Source: an uncultured Lachnospiraceae bacterium (GTDB lineage Bacteria > Bacillota > Clostridia > Lachnospirales > Lachnospiraceae). Taken from it: DNA of 34,983 nucleotides. Numbering within the stretch: position 1 is the first letter of the stretch; the number at the start of each line of letters is the position of its first letter. The notes under the pieces are model-generated. The model was not told the origin of the DNA and made no database searches. It saw nothing but the letters and a program-made list of their open reading frames with translations. Shown piece by piece: positions 22,084 to 29,879 of this stretch. The position numbers and the translations under genes are program-made. Location: assembly GCA_910578605.1 (NCBI GenBank), contig CAJTQG010000032.1, positions 1 to 34,983 of the forward strand. Reading direction: 5' to 3'.

Positions 22084-23535
22084 ATGAAAGATAATAGAGT
22101 GTTAGAAGGTATACAGCCGGAGAGAGTGTTTTATTATTTTGAGGAATTGTGCAGAATCCCCCATGGCTCCCAAAATACAAAACAAATCAGCGATTACTGC
22201 ATGGAATTTGCGAAAAATCATGGGTTGGAGGCTAAGCAGGATAAGTGGAACAACTGTATCATTAAAAAAACTGCCAGCAAAGGAAGGGAGAAGGATTCTT
22301 GTATTATGCTCCAGGGACACTTGGATATGGTGACAGAACAGACATTAGATTGTGGTAAAAATATGGAGACAGAAGGATTAGATTTGGCGGTGGAGGGGGA
22401 TTATGTGTTTGCTAAGGGAACTACCTTAGGCGGCGATGACGGGATTGCCATCGCTTATGCTCTTGCAGTGCTGGAGGCCGAGGATATTTCCCATCCGCCT
22501 CTGGAGGCTTTGTTTACGGTAGATGAGGAGATTGGCATGTTTGGGGCAAAGTCAGTAGATATAAGTGATTGTAAAGCTGTCTATGTATTAAATTTAGACT
22601 CGGAGGAGGAAGGAAGTTTTCTTGGAGGCTGTGCGGGGGGAATGACAGTCACCACAAAGAAAAAGATAAATAGAGATAAAATAGCAGGGGATAAAATAGA
22701 AATTCAGGTTAGGGGACTTACAGGGGGACATTCCGGCGCTGAGATTCATAAGGAAAGGGCCAATGCCAATATTGTGTTAGGGAGAATTTTGCATGAATTC
22801 AGTCAATATGGGGATTTGTATCTGGAATCTTTAGAGGGGGGAAATAAGGATAATGCCATACCAATCAGCGCAAAAGCTGAAGTTGTGGTGGAAGAGGGAA
22901 TGGCATTGGAATATATAAAGAGGTGTGAATTCTTTATAGAGGCTGTGAAGGCAGAGTACAGCATGACGGACCCCCACATGGACATTGAGATGAAACCAGG
23001 TAAAGGAACGGCATGGGTAGCCAATTTGCACGATACAGGGGCTATTTTACAGTATTTGTTTTGTGTTCCTGACGGAGTACAAAATCAAAGTACCTATATT
23101 TCCGGTTTGGTGGAGACCTCTTTAAATTTTGGCATTGTCAGAATGGAGGAGGATTTCAAAGCAGTTCACTCTGTCAGAAGTGACAATCCTAACAGAAAGC
23201 AGTGGGTGGCTGAAAGGCTGAGAATGCTGGCATTTGCTATGGGAGGTCAGACATATGCGTCAGGGGAATATCCTGCCTGGACCTACAAGGTAAATTCACC
23301 TCTTCAGCAATTAATGACTAGGCTCTACAAGGAAATGTTTGATAAAGAAGCAAGTGTGGAAACAATCCATGCAGGGTTGGAATGTGGATATCTGCTTCAA
23401 AAAAAACCGGAGCTAGACATTGTATCCTTTGGGCCGGATATATTGGATATTCATACAACACAGGAGAGAATGAGCCTATCATCCGTAAAAAGAACTTACG
23501 AATTTCTTCTCAGGATTTTAGAAGAAATCCATTGA
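22084..23535 (+). CDS. pepD: Aminoacyl-histidine dipeptidase (PepD-like, M20 family)
   Basis: This is a zinc-dependent cytoplasmic dipeptidase of family M20, related to PepD/carnosinase-like enzymes. Metal and catalytic motifs are in the expected order: QGHLDMV (metal His and catalytic Asp), TLGGDDGIAIAYAL (bridging Asp), DEEIGMFGA (catalytic Glu and metal Glu), LNLDSEEEG, GLTGGHSGAEI in the dimerisation domain, and GLECGYL near the end. From the ATG at 22084 it has 483 residues, the normal PepD length, and the conserved LEGIQPERVFYYFEELCRIPHGS begins right there. It stands alone between its own promoter and that of the next gene. Confidence 0.93.
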   Translation: MKDNRVLEGIQPERVFYYFEELCRIPHGSQNTKQISDYCMEFAKNHGLEAKQDKWNNCIIKKTASKGREKDSCIMLQGHLDMVTEQTLDCGKNMETEGLDLAVEGDYVFAKGTTLGGDDGIAIAYALAVLEAEDISHPPLEALFTVDEEIGMFGAKSVDISDCKAVYVLNLDSEEEGSFLGGCAGGMTVTTKKKINRDKIAGDKIEIQVRGLTGGHSGAEIHKERANANIVLGRILHEFSQYGDLYLESLEGGNKDNAIPISAKAEVVVEEGMALEYIKRCEFFIEAVKAEYSMTDPHMDIEMKPGKGTAWVANLHDTGAILQYLFCVPDGVQNQSTYISGLVETSLNFGIVRMEEDFKAVHSVRSDNPNRKQWVAERLRMLAFAMGGQTYASGEYPAWTYKVNSPLQQLMTRLYKEMFDKEASVETIHAGLECGYLLQKKPELDIVSFGPDILDIHTTQERMSLSSVKRTYEFLLRILEEIH

Positions 23536-23542
23536 TGGTTTG

Positions 23543-23571
23543 TTGACTTTCTGTCAAAAAAGAAGTATATT
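23543..23571 (+). promoter_or_regulatory. Sigma-A-type promoter for the DAP-decarboxylase-like gene, with -35 inside an inverted repeat
   Basis: TTGACT (23543-23548) and TATATT (23566-23571) are separated by 17 bases. The -35 forms the left arm of TTGAC-N5-GTCAA (23543-23557), which could be an operator half-site pair. The predicted start is near 23578, and CAGGAGG lies before the ATG at 23611. Confidence 0.65.
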
Positions 23572-23610
23572 GTTTTAAGTTGCAATACAATAAACAACAG
23601 GAGGCAAAGC

Positions 23611-24867
23611 ATGAAAAAAGAACCATTTGTATCGTTAGAAAAACTAAAAGAGATAGAAGAGAATTATCCTACGCCATATCATTTATATGACGAGAGGGGA
23701 ATCAGGGAGAATATTAAGAGATTAAAGCAGGCTTTCTCTTGGAATCCAGGCTTTAAGGAATATTATGCGGTGAAAGCTTGTCCCAATCCATTTTTGCTGA
23801 ACATTTTTAAAGATATGGGATGCGGACTGGATTGTTCTTCTATGTGTGAATTGATTTTGGCGGATAAGCTGAATTTTGACGGGTGTGATATTATGTTTTC
23901 CTCAAATGATACGCCGGCGGAGGAATTTACTTATGCCCGTAAATTAGAGGGGATTATCAATTTAGATGATTTTACACATATTGAATTTTTGGAGAGGACA
24001 GCAGGGATTCCAGAAGTGATTAGCTGTCGGTTTAATCCTGGGGGAGTTTTTAAAATCAGCAATGATATTATGGATAATCCGGGAGATTCCAAATATGGCT
24101 TTACAAAGGAGCAATTGATAGATGGATATAAGCTTTTAATGAAAAAGGGAGCGAAGAAATTTGGGTTACATGCCTTTTTGGCAAGCAATACGGTTACCAA
24201 TGATTATTATCCAATGCTGGCAAAGGTATTATTTGAGACAGCAGTGGAATTAAAGGAAAAGACAGGGGCAGATATTCAGTTTATCAATCTGTCTGGTGGT
24301 GTAGGTATTCCTTATCGTCCGGACCAGAAGCCCAACGATATTCTTGCTATCGGGGAAGGGGTGCGCAAGGTATACGAGGAGGTGTTAGTGCCGGCAGGAT
24401 TAGGAGATGTGGCAATTTATACGGAGCTGGGACGTTTTATGACAGGACCTTACGGCTGTCTTGTGACAAAGGCAATCCATGAGAAGCACACTCACAAGGA
24501 ATATATCGGGGTAGATGCCTGTGCTGCTAATTTAATGCGTCCAGCCATGTACGGAGCTTATCATCATATTACGGTGATGGGAAAGGAAGACAAAAGCTGT
24601 GACTGCAAATATGATATTACAGGTTCCCTATGCGAAAATAATGACAAATTTGCCATTGACCGTATGCTTCCAAAGATTGATATAGGTGATTTTCTAGTAA
24701 TTCACGACACAGGAGCTCATGGATTTGCAATGGGCTACAATTATAACGGCAGACTTCGCTCAGCAGAGTTATTGCTAAAAGAAAACGGTGATGTTCAGAT
24801 GATTCGTCGTGCTGAGACGCCGGAGGATTATTTTGCAACCTTTGATTTCTGTGATATATTAAAATAG
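23611..24867 (+). CDS. lysA: Diaminopimelate decarboxylase-like protein (fold type III PLP enzyme)
   Basis: This is a PLP-dependent decarboxylase of the alanine-racemase-fold family, most likely converting meso-diaminopimelate to lysine. The cofactor lysine is Lys55 in YYAVKACPNP. The Gly-rich phosphate site is LSGGVGIPYRP, and the C-terminal block has GSLCENNDKFA, equivalent to the CESGD motif with the active-site Cys, then DTGAHGFAMGYNYNGRLRSAEL. At 418 residues it has normal length. Compared with classical LysA, several motifs are changed (CENND for CESGD; HAFLASNT where HIGSQ is usual). A related activity such as carboxynorspermidine decarboxylation is possible but less likely. It appears monocistronic. 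Confidence 0.8.
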   Translation: MKKEPFVSLEKLKEIEENYPTPYHLYDERGIRENIKRLKQAFSWNPGFKEYYAVKACPNPFLLNIFKDMGCGLDCSSMCELILADKLNFDGCDIMFSSNDTPAEEFTYARKLEGIINLDDFTHIEFLERTAGIPEVISCRFNPGGVFKISNDIMDNPGDSKYGFTKEQLIDGYKLLMKKGAKKFGLHAFLASNTVTNDYYPMLAKVLFETAVELKEKTGADIQFINLSGGVGIPYRPDQKPNDILAIGEGVRKVYEEVLVPAGLGDVAIYTELGRFMTGPYGCLVTKAIHEKHTHKEYIGVDACAANLMRPAMYGAYHHITVMGKEDKSCDCKYDITGSLCENNDKFAIDRMLPKIDIGDFLVIHDTGAHGFAMGYNYNGRLRSAELLLKENGDVQMIRRAETPEDYFATFDFCDILK

Positions 24868-24887
24868 TAAGGATTTCTAATAACTTC

Positions 24888-24916
24888 TTGCCATTGTATG
24901 TAAATTCTATTATAAT
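24888..24916 (+). promoter_or_regulatory. Sigma-A-type promoter for zapA
   Basis: TTGCCA (24888-24893) and a perfect TATAAT (24911-24916) are separated by 17 bases. The predicted start is near 24923, leaving a leader of about 98 bases. The leader includes a short direct repeat AACATAAG (24943-24950, 24951-24958) and ends with AGGGAGG before the ATG at 25021. Confidence 0.7.
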
Positions 24917-25020
24917 CTATTGTAATGGATAGGGTGGAGATAAACATAAGAACATAAGAAAATGATATAAATAAGCAGGAAGTAAAACTTAAGCCAATGA
25001 CTTAGGGAGGAAATGCAGGT

Positions 25021-25425
25021 ATGGCATCAAAGAATAATGCAGAGGTTATCATAAATGGCAAGATATATACATTAAGCGGATATGAAAGCGAAGAGTATTT
25101 GCAGAAGGTAGCTTCTTATATCAATAAAAAGATGGATGAGTTTAAGGATGACGACGGCTTTAAGCGACAATCAGTAGATGTCCAGAGGACATTGATAGAA
25201 TTAAATATTGCAGATGATTATTTCAAGGCTAAAAAGCAAGCTGATATGTTGGAGGCAGAGCTGGAGGGCAAGGAAAAACAGATGAATGACTTAAAACATT
25301 CTCTGATTGCCGCTCAGATTAAACTAGAAACATCCGAGAAAGAAATTGTAGATTTAGAGAAAGAAATCAATGAATGTCAAAAAGAAATCGTGCGGTTGGA
25401 GACAGAACTGAAGGACAGAGGATAG
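25021..25425 (+). CDS. zapA: Cell division protein ZapA
   Basis: ZapA binds FtsZ and bundles its filaments at the division site. The N-terminal globular part is typical (NAEVIINGKIYTLSGYESEEYLQKVASYINKKMDE is the family pattern in the first 40 residues), followed by a long C-terminal coiled coil (about 60-134) rich in Glu, Lys and Leu. At 134 residues it is within the family range, with a somewhat long coil. It has its own promoter and an AGGGAGGAAATG start region. It precedes the U32 gene, an order often seen in clostridia. Confidence 0.9.
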   Translation: MASKNNAEVIINGKIYTLSGYESEEYLQKVASYINKKMDEFKDDDGFKRQSVDVQRTLIELNIADDYFKAKKQADMLEAELEGKEKQMNDLKHSLIAAQIKLETSEKEIVDLEKEINECQKEIVRLETELKDRG

Positions 25426-25433
25426 TGGAGATG

Positions 25434-25462
25434 TTGACGGCTGTCTCATGGTAAGAGATAAT
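25434..25462 (+). promoter_or_regulatory. Sigma-A-type promoter upstream of the U32 gene leader
   Basis: TTGACG (25434-25439) and GATAAT (25457-25462) are separated by 17 bases, five of six matches in each box. The predicted start is near 25469, only about 22 bases before the terminator hairpin at 25491. If real, transcripts from it must pass that hairpin to reach the U32-SEDS-PBP genes. Confidence 0.5.
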
Positions 25463-25490
25463 AAAGGGTGATTTTTAAATGATAAAAGAG

Positions 25491-25540
25491 TATGGTTTTA
25501 TGGCTGCCTTGGGGAGCAAGCATAAAACCATATTTTTCTT
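25491..25540 (+). terminator. Intrinsic terminator (possible attenuator) between zapA and the U32 gene
   Basis: A perfect 12-base stem TATGGTTTTATG (25491-25502) with CATAAAACCATA (25521-25532) encloses an 18-base loop. A T-rich tail (TTTTTCTT) follows directly. It can end zapA transcription. Because a good promoter lies just upstream, it may also act as an attenuator of the downstream genes. Confidence 0.75.
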
Positions 25541-25571
25541 TCCTATGTGAAAATATGATTTGGAGGTTAAT

Positions 25572-28181
25572 GTGAGCAGAAAAAATAGAGAGATTGAGGT
25601 GCTGGCGCCTGCTGGTTCCATGGAAACCTTACAGGCAGTGATTGAGGCGGGGGCTGATGCAGTATATATAGGAGGCGATCGGTTTGGAGCTAGGGCTTAT
25701 GCGAAAAATTTTGACAGAGAAGAGCTGCTGCTGGCATTGGACTATGCTCACCTGCGAAAAAAGAAAATTTATTTGACAGTGAACACATTGCTTCGAGATG
25801 AGGAAATAGATGTATTATATGATTATTTGCTTCCTTTTTATGAAAATGGGCTGGATGGAGTGATTGTGCAGGATATGGGAGTGCTTCGGATTGTTCGGCA
25901 GTGTTTTTCGCAGATGCCCATACATGCAAGTACGCAGATGAGTGTGTGCAGCGCCCAGGGAGCCGCATTTTTAAAGGAGATGGGAGCCAGCCGGATTGTC
26001 ACAGCAAGAGAATTGTCTTTAGAGGAAATTCAAGATATACATGAAAAAGTAGATATTGAAATAGAAAGCTTTGTTCATGGTGCTCTCTGCTACTCTTACT
26101 CCGGTCAATGTCTGTTCAGCAGTATGCTTGGGGGAAGAAGCGGCAATCGGGGCCGATGTGCCCAGCCATGCCGCCTTGGTTATCAGGTGGAAGAAAAGGG
26201 CAGAGAGGGGGATTTGAAAAATCCGGGCCAGCCCTATGTGCTCAGCTTAAAGGATATAAACACATTGTCTATTCTTCCTGATATTCTGGAGGCAGGAGTG
26301 CAGTCCTTGAAAATAGAAGGAAGGATGAAAAAAACAGAATATAGTACGGCGGTAGTGGAGGCGTACCGCAAGTATGTAGATGTTTATTTGGAGAAGGGAA
26401 GAGACGGATACCAGGTTGACAAGCAGGATATAGAGGGGCTTATGGATATATACAACAGAGGGGGCTTTACCACCGGATACTATAAGCAGAAGAGCAGCAA
26501 AGAAATGATATCTTTGTGTAAACCAAATCATGCAGGGGTGAAGGTATCTAAAGGTATTCAAATAAAGAAACGGCAAGTTAGCTTTACGGCATGTACCAGG
26601 TTACATCCCAAGGATATTTTGCAGCTAGAAAATAAGACGCAAGGGAAGACAAAAGGGGAAAAAGCAAAACCCCTGCAGATTACGGTAAATCGTTTAGTGA
26701 AAAAAGGGGAGACATACAGCTTTCTCCTTCCTAGCGGACAGGAAAATTGGGATTTTCATTATGGCATTTACCGTGTGAGAAATAATGAGAAAATATATCA
26801 GCTTACATGTAAATATAAAGAAAACCAAAAGAAGATAGGTATATCAGGAGAAATTTATATGGAGGAGGGGGAACCCATTACTTTGCTGCTTCGATATGAA
26901 GATATGGTTGTGAGCTGTAGGGGAGCAAAAGCCCAGCGTGGACAGAAAATCAGCACAACAAAGGAGGAGATAAGCAGACAGATTGGCAAAACAGGAAACA
27001 CTCCCTTTTTCTTGAAGGAATTGCAGGTGTACGGCGAGGAAGGGCTTTATATTGGAAAAAAGGAATTAAACGAATGCCGCAGAATGGGATTACAACTGTT
27101 GGAGGAAGAATTGCTTCGTCCATATAAAAGAACTCATAATTTGTCATATTCTGATTTTTTAGAGCAGGAAAAATCGAAATATCCATTATTGCAGGAAGAA
27201 AAAACAGAAATAATAGGGACTGGGCAGGAGAAATTGCAAAAAGACAAGCTTTGGCAGGAGATGCTGCAAAAAGAACAGAGCATGGGGGGAGACAGGGAGG
27301 AAAATGTACAGCAGCAGGAGAAATTGCATCGACAAAATTTGCAGCAGGAAAAGCTTCATAAGCCGTGTATTTATGCCATTGTCTCAAAGCTTTCTCAATT
27401 GGAGGCAGTGCTGGAAACAGGCATGGCTGCTAGAATATATATGGAAAGCATAATGCTGCTGGACGACAAGTGCGTGCAAGCTGTTTTGCAGTACAACAGG
27501 GATAAGAAGAAAAAGACAATAGAATGGTATGTAGCTCTTCCCTATGTGATGAGAAAGGAAACAATGGAGAAGCTTTCTAGTTGTAGACAAACAATGACAA
27601 AGCTGGGAATACAGGGATGTCTAGTGAGGAATACAGACGGGCTGGCTGTAGGAAGAGAGTGGGGTTTTCGTTCCATTATGGCAGATTACAGCTTATATAC
27701 TATGAATCGTTATGCCAGGGAGGAGTTGTGTGAGGGCGGCATAGAGGAGTGGGTAAGCTGTGTGGAGTTGAACAGAACACAGCTTCGCTTGGCATATAAA
27801 GAGGGCTCTGTCATAGGTATATATGGATACCAGCCTTTGATGATAAGCGCCAATTGTATCTATAAAACGTGTGGGAGCTGTAAAAAAACAGATGCCCAGT
27901 ATATGTTGAGAGATAGGTACCAGGAGAAGTTTTTTGTTCACCGGAACTGTGATTTTTGCTATAATATTATTTATAACAGCAAACCCTTATTTTTACTTCA
28001 GGAATGGGAAGAATTAAAACAGATGGGCTATTATCGTATGCTTGTGCAATTTACTATAGAAAATAAACAGGAGACGCAAGCTTTGTTAGAATTACTGCAA
28101 GATGCTGTAAAAGGTAACGAAATAAATGGAATCCAAATGGAGAACTATACAAGGGGACATTGGAAACGTGGTGTAGAGTAA
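25572..28181 (+). CDS. U32 family peptidase / RlhA-like protein with DUF3656-type C-terminal region
   Basis: U32 family proteins include putative collagenases and the rRNA hydroxylation factor RlhA. The N-terminal part has LAPAGSMETLQAVIEAGADAVYIGG and the family signature around residues 165-200 (ESFVHGALCYSYSGQC, then SGNRGRCAQPCR) with conserved cysteines. A middle region (about 310-530) matches the usual extension, and a late Cys cluster (NCIYKTCGSCKK, NCDFCYN) may bind metal. Residues about 535-600 are a low-complexity Gln/Lys/Glu insert. The GTG at 25572 is chosen because GGAGG (25562-25566) lies five bases upstream. At 869 residues it is long for the family. It leads a group with the SEDS and PBP genes. 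Confidence 0.85.
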   Translation: MSRKNREIEVLAPAGSMETLQAVIEAGADAVYIGGDRFGARAYAKNFDREELLLALDYAHLRKKKIYLTVNTLLRDEEIDVLYDYLLPFYENGLDGVIVQDMGVLRIVRQCFSQMPIHASTQMSVCSAQGAAFLKEMGASRIVTARELSLEEIQDIHEKVDIEIESFVHGALCYSYSGQCLFSSMLGGRSGNRGRCAQPCRLGYQVEEKGREGDLKNPGQPYVLSLKDINTLSILPDILEAGVQSLKIEGRMKKTEYSTAVVEAYRKYVDVYLEKGRDGYQVDKQDIEGLMDIYNRGGFTTGYYKQKSSKEMISLCKPNHAGVKVSKGIQIKKRQVSFTACTRLHPKDILQLENKTQGKTKGEKAKPLQITVNRLVKKGETYSFLLPSGQENWDFHYGIYRVRNNEKIYQLTCKYKENQKKIGISGEIYMEEGEPITLLLRYEDMVVSCRGAKAQRGQKISTTKEEISRQIGKTGNTPFFLKELQVYGEEGLYIGKKELNECRRMGLQLLEEELLRPYKRTHNLSYSDFLEQEKSKYPLLQEEKTEIIGTGQEKLQKDKLWQEMLQKEQSMGGDREENVQQQEKLHRQNLQQEKLHKPCIYAIVSKLSQLEAVLETGMAARIYMESIMLLDDKCVQAVLQYNRDKKKKTIEWYVALPYVMRKETMEKLSSCRQTMTKLGIQGCLVRNTDGLAVGREWGFRSIMADYSLYTMNRYAREELCEGGIEEWVSCVELNRTQLRLAYKEGSVIGIYGYQPLMISANCIYKTCGSCKKTDAQYMLRDRYQEKFFVHRNCDFCYNIIYNSKPLFLLQEWEELKQMGYYRMLVQFTIENKQETQALLELLQDAVKGNEINGIQMENYTRGHWKRGVE

Positions 28182-28200
28182 GAGAAAGGGTAAGGAACAG

Positions 28201-29877
28201 ATGGAAAATTTATGGATGGCATTATCAAAATATTTTATGCTGGTGCTGATGTCAGTATTTATTCTGCTCAGCTTTTTTGTCATGAGAAAACAATCAAAAT
28301 CAAAGAGAAATGCACTGCTGAAGGCACAAAATATTATTATGTTTATCATACATGCAGTGGCATATCTTGTGATTTATATCAATCAGCCGACAGATACTAT
28401 TATTATATTTTATGGTGCGCAGGTAGTGTATTTTATACTTGTCATAGGTTTGTATTCGGTGTTTTATGACAACATCAATAAGGTTCTTATCAATAATATG
28501 TGCATGTTTTTGTGCGTCAGCTTTATTATGCTCACCAGAATCAAATTAAGTATGAGTATCAATCAGTTTAAAATTGTAGTAATTGCCACAGTAATTACTA
28601 TGATGATACCCTATTGTATGAACAAATTTGCATTTTTAAAAAATCTTACATGGGTGTATGGTGTGGCAGGCATGGGACTGCTGGCATTTGTTCTTGTGCT
28701 GGGGCAAACCAGTTATGGCGCTAAGCTTGCTATTGATTTAGGATTTTTTTCCATACAGCCCTCGGAATTTGTGAAGATCACCTATGTGTTTTTTTTGGCG
28801 GCTATGTTTGAGCGGTCAACCTCCTTTAAAAATATTGCGGTGTCTGCCGTATTTGCGGGAATTCATGTAATCGTTTTGGTGTTGTCTAAAGACTTAGGAA
28901 GCGGTTTGATTTTCTTTTTGGTGTATGTGTTTATGGTATATTCTGCAACCTGCCATGCTTTTTATCTCGCCGCCGGCTTAGGATTTGGCGGGGGGGCTTC
29001 TGTAGTTGCCTACAAGCTGTTCTATCATGTGCAGGAGCGTGTCATTGCATGGAGGGATCCTTGGTCGGTGATTGACGATGCAGGTTACCAAGTTACCCAA
29101 TCCCTGTTTGCCATCGGTACGGGAGGATGGCTTGGTATGGGGTTGTATCAAGGGCTTCCCACAAGTATTCCAGTAGTGAGTCAGGATTTTATATTTTCGG
29201 CTATTTCCGAGGAATTAGGAGGATATTTTGCTCTTGCCATTATCTTTTTGTGTTTTAGCTGTTTTGCTATATTTATGCAGGTAGCAATCCATCAGAAAAC
29301 CATGTTTTTTAAAATGATTGCTGTGGGACTAGGGATAACTTATGCCGTACAGGTAGTTCTCACAATAGGAGGGGCAATTAAATTTATTCCGTCCACAGGG
29401 GTTACATTGCCTTTTATCAGCTACGGAGGGAGTTCTATGCTCAGCACTATGGTTTTGTTTGCGGTAGTCCAGGGCTTATCTATTGCCAGTGATAATGAAT
29501 CGGAAAAATTCAAGAAAATGCCGTCTAAGCGATTGAAGGCCGATGCCCGCATTGTAGGCAGAAATATAGGAAAAGTACAGGAAAGTTTGTATGAATATCC
29601 AATGTATTCCCAGGAAAAAATCAATCATCCAAGTATGCATACGATTCCGGAGAGAGAGGAGAAAAATCAGGGAAAAGGAAGAACAAAAAATACCCAAAGT
29701 TCCTCCCATGGACAAGGGAAGAAGAAGGAAGGCAATCCTAGCAGAAAGACCGCAGGGAAAAACAATAAAAATACAAGTGAGGCAAGGAATTCTAACAATC
29801 AAAAAAATACAAGAAGTTCCAATCATACAAAAAGCGTAAAGAATATCAATAGCACAAAAAGAAAGAGGGGTGAATAG
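28201..29877 (+). CDS. SEDS-family peptidoglycan polymerase (FtsW/RodA/SpoVE-like) with long basic tail
   Basis: SEDS proteins are membrane glycosyltransferases that polymerise lipid II together with a class B PBP. The conserved parts are present: IQPSEFVKITYVFFLAAMFE, LVLSKDLGSGLIFFLVY with the catalytic-type Asp, the large loop with RVIAWRDPWS and GYQVTQSLFAIGTGGWLGMGL, DFIFSAISEELG, and FIPSTGVTLPFISYGGSSML at the end of the core. About 130 N-terminal residues add membrane helices before the core. A disordered Lys/Asn/Ser-rich tail fills about 425-558. The next gene, a class B PBP, starts three bases after the stop, so the pair is almost certainly a functional unit. Confidence 0.92.
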   Translation: MENLWMALSKYFMLVLMSVFILLSFFVMRKQSKSKRNALLKAQNIIMFIIHAVAYLVIYINQPTDTIIIFYGAQVVYFILVIGLYSVFYDNINKVLINNMCMFLCVSFIMLTRIKLSMSINQFKIVVIATVITMMIPYCMNKFAFLKNLTWVYGVAGMGLLAFVLVLGQTSYGAKLAIDLGFFSIQPSEFVKITYVFFLAAMFERSTSFKNIAVSAVFAGIHVIVLVLSKDLGSGLIFFLVYVFMVYSATCHAFYLAAGLGFGGGASVVAYKLFYHVQERVIAWRDPWSVIDDAGYQVTQSLFAIGTGGWLGMGLYQGLPTSIPVVSQDFIFSAISEELGGYFALAIIFLCFSCFAIFMQVAIHQKTMFFKMIAVGLGITYAVQVVLTIGGAIKFIPSTGVTLPFISYGGSSMLSTMVLFAVVQGLSIASDNESEKFKKMPSKRLKADARIVGRNIGKVQESLYEYPMYSQEKINHPSMHTIPEREEKNQGKGRTKNTQSSSHGQGKKKEGNPSRKTAGKNNKNTSEARNSNNQKNTRSSNHTKSVKNINSTKRKRGE

Positions 29878-29879
29878 GT

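Noticed and set aside
23536..23610. Lysine riboswitch before the DAP-decarboxylase-like gene
   Set aside because: The gap is only 75 bases and is filled by a standard promoter and leader; a lysine aptamer needs much more.
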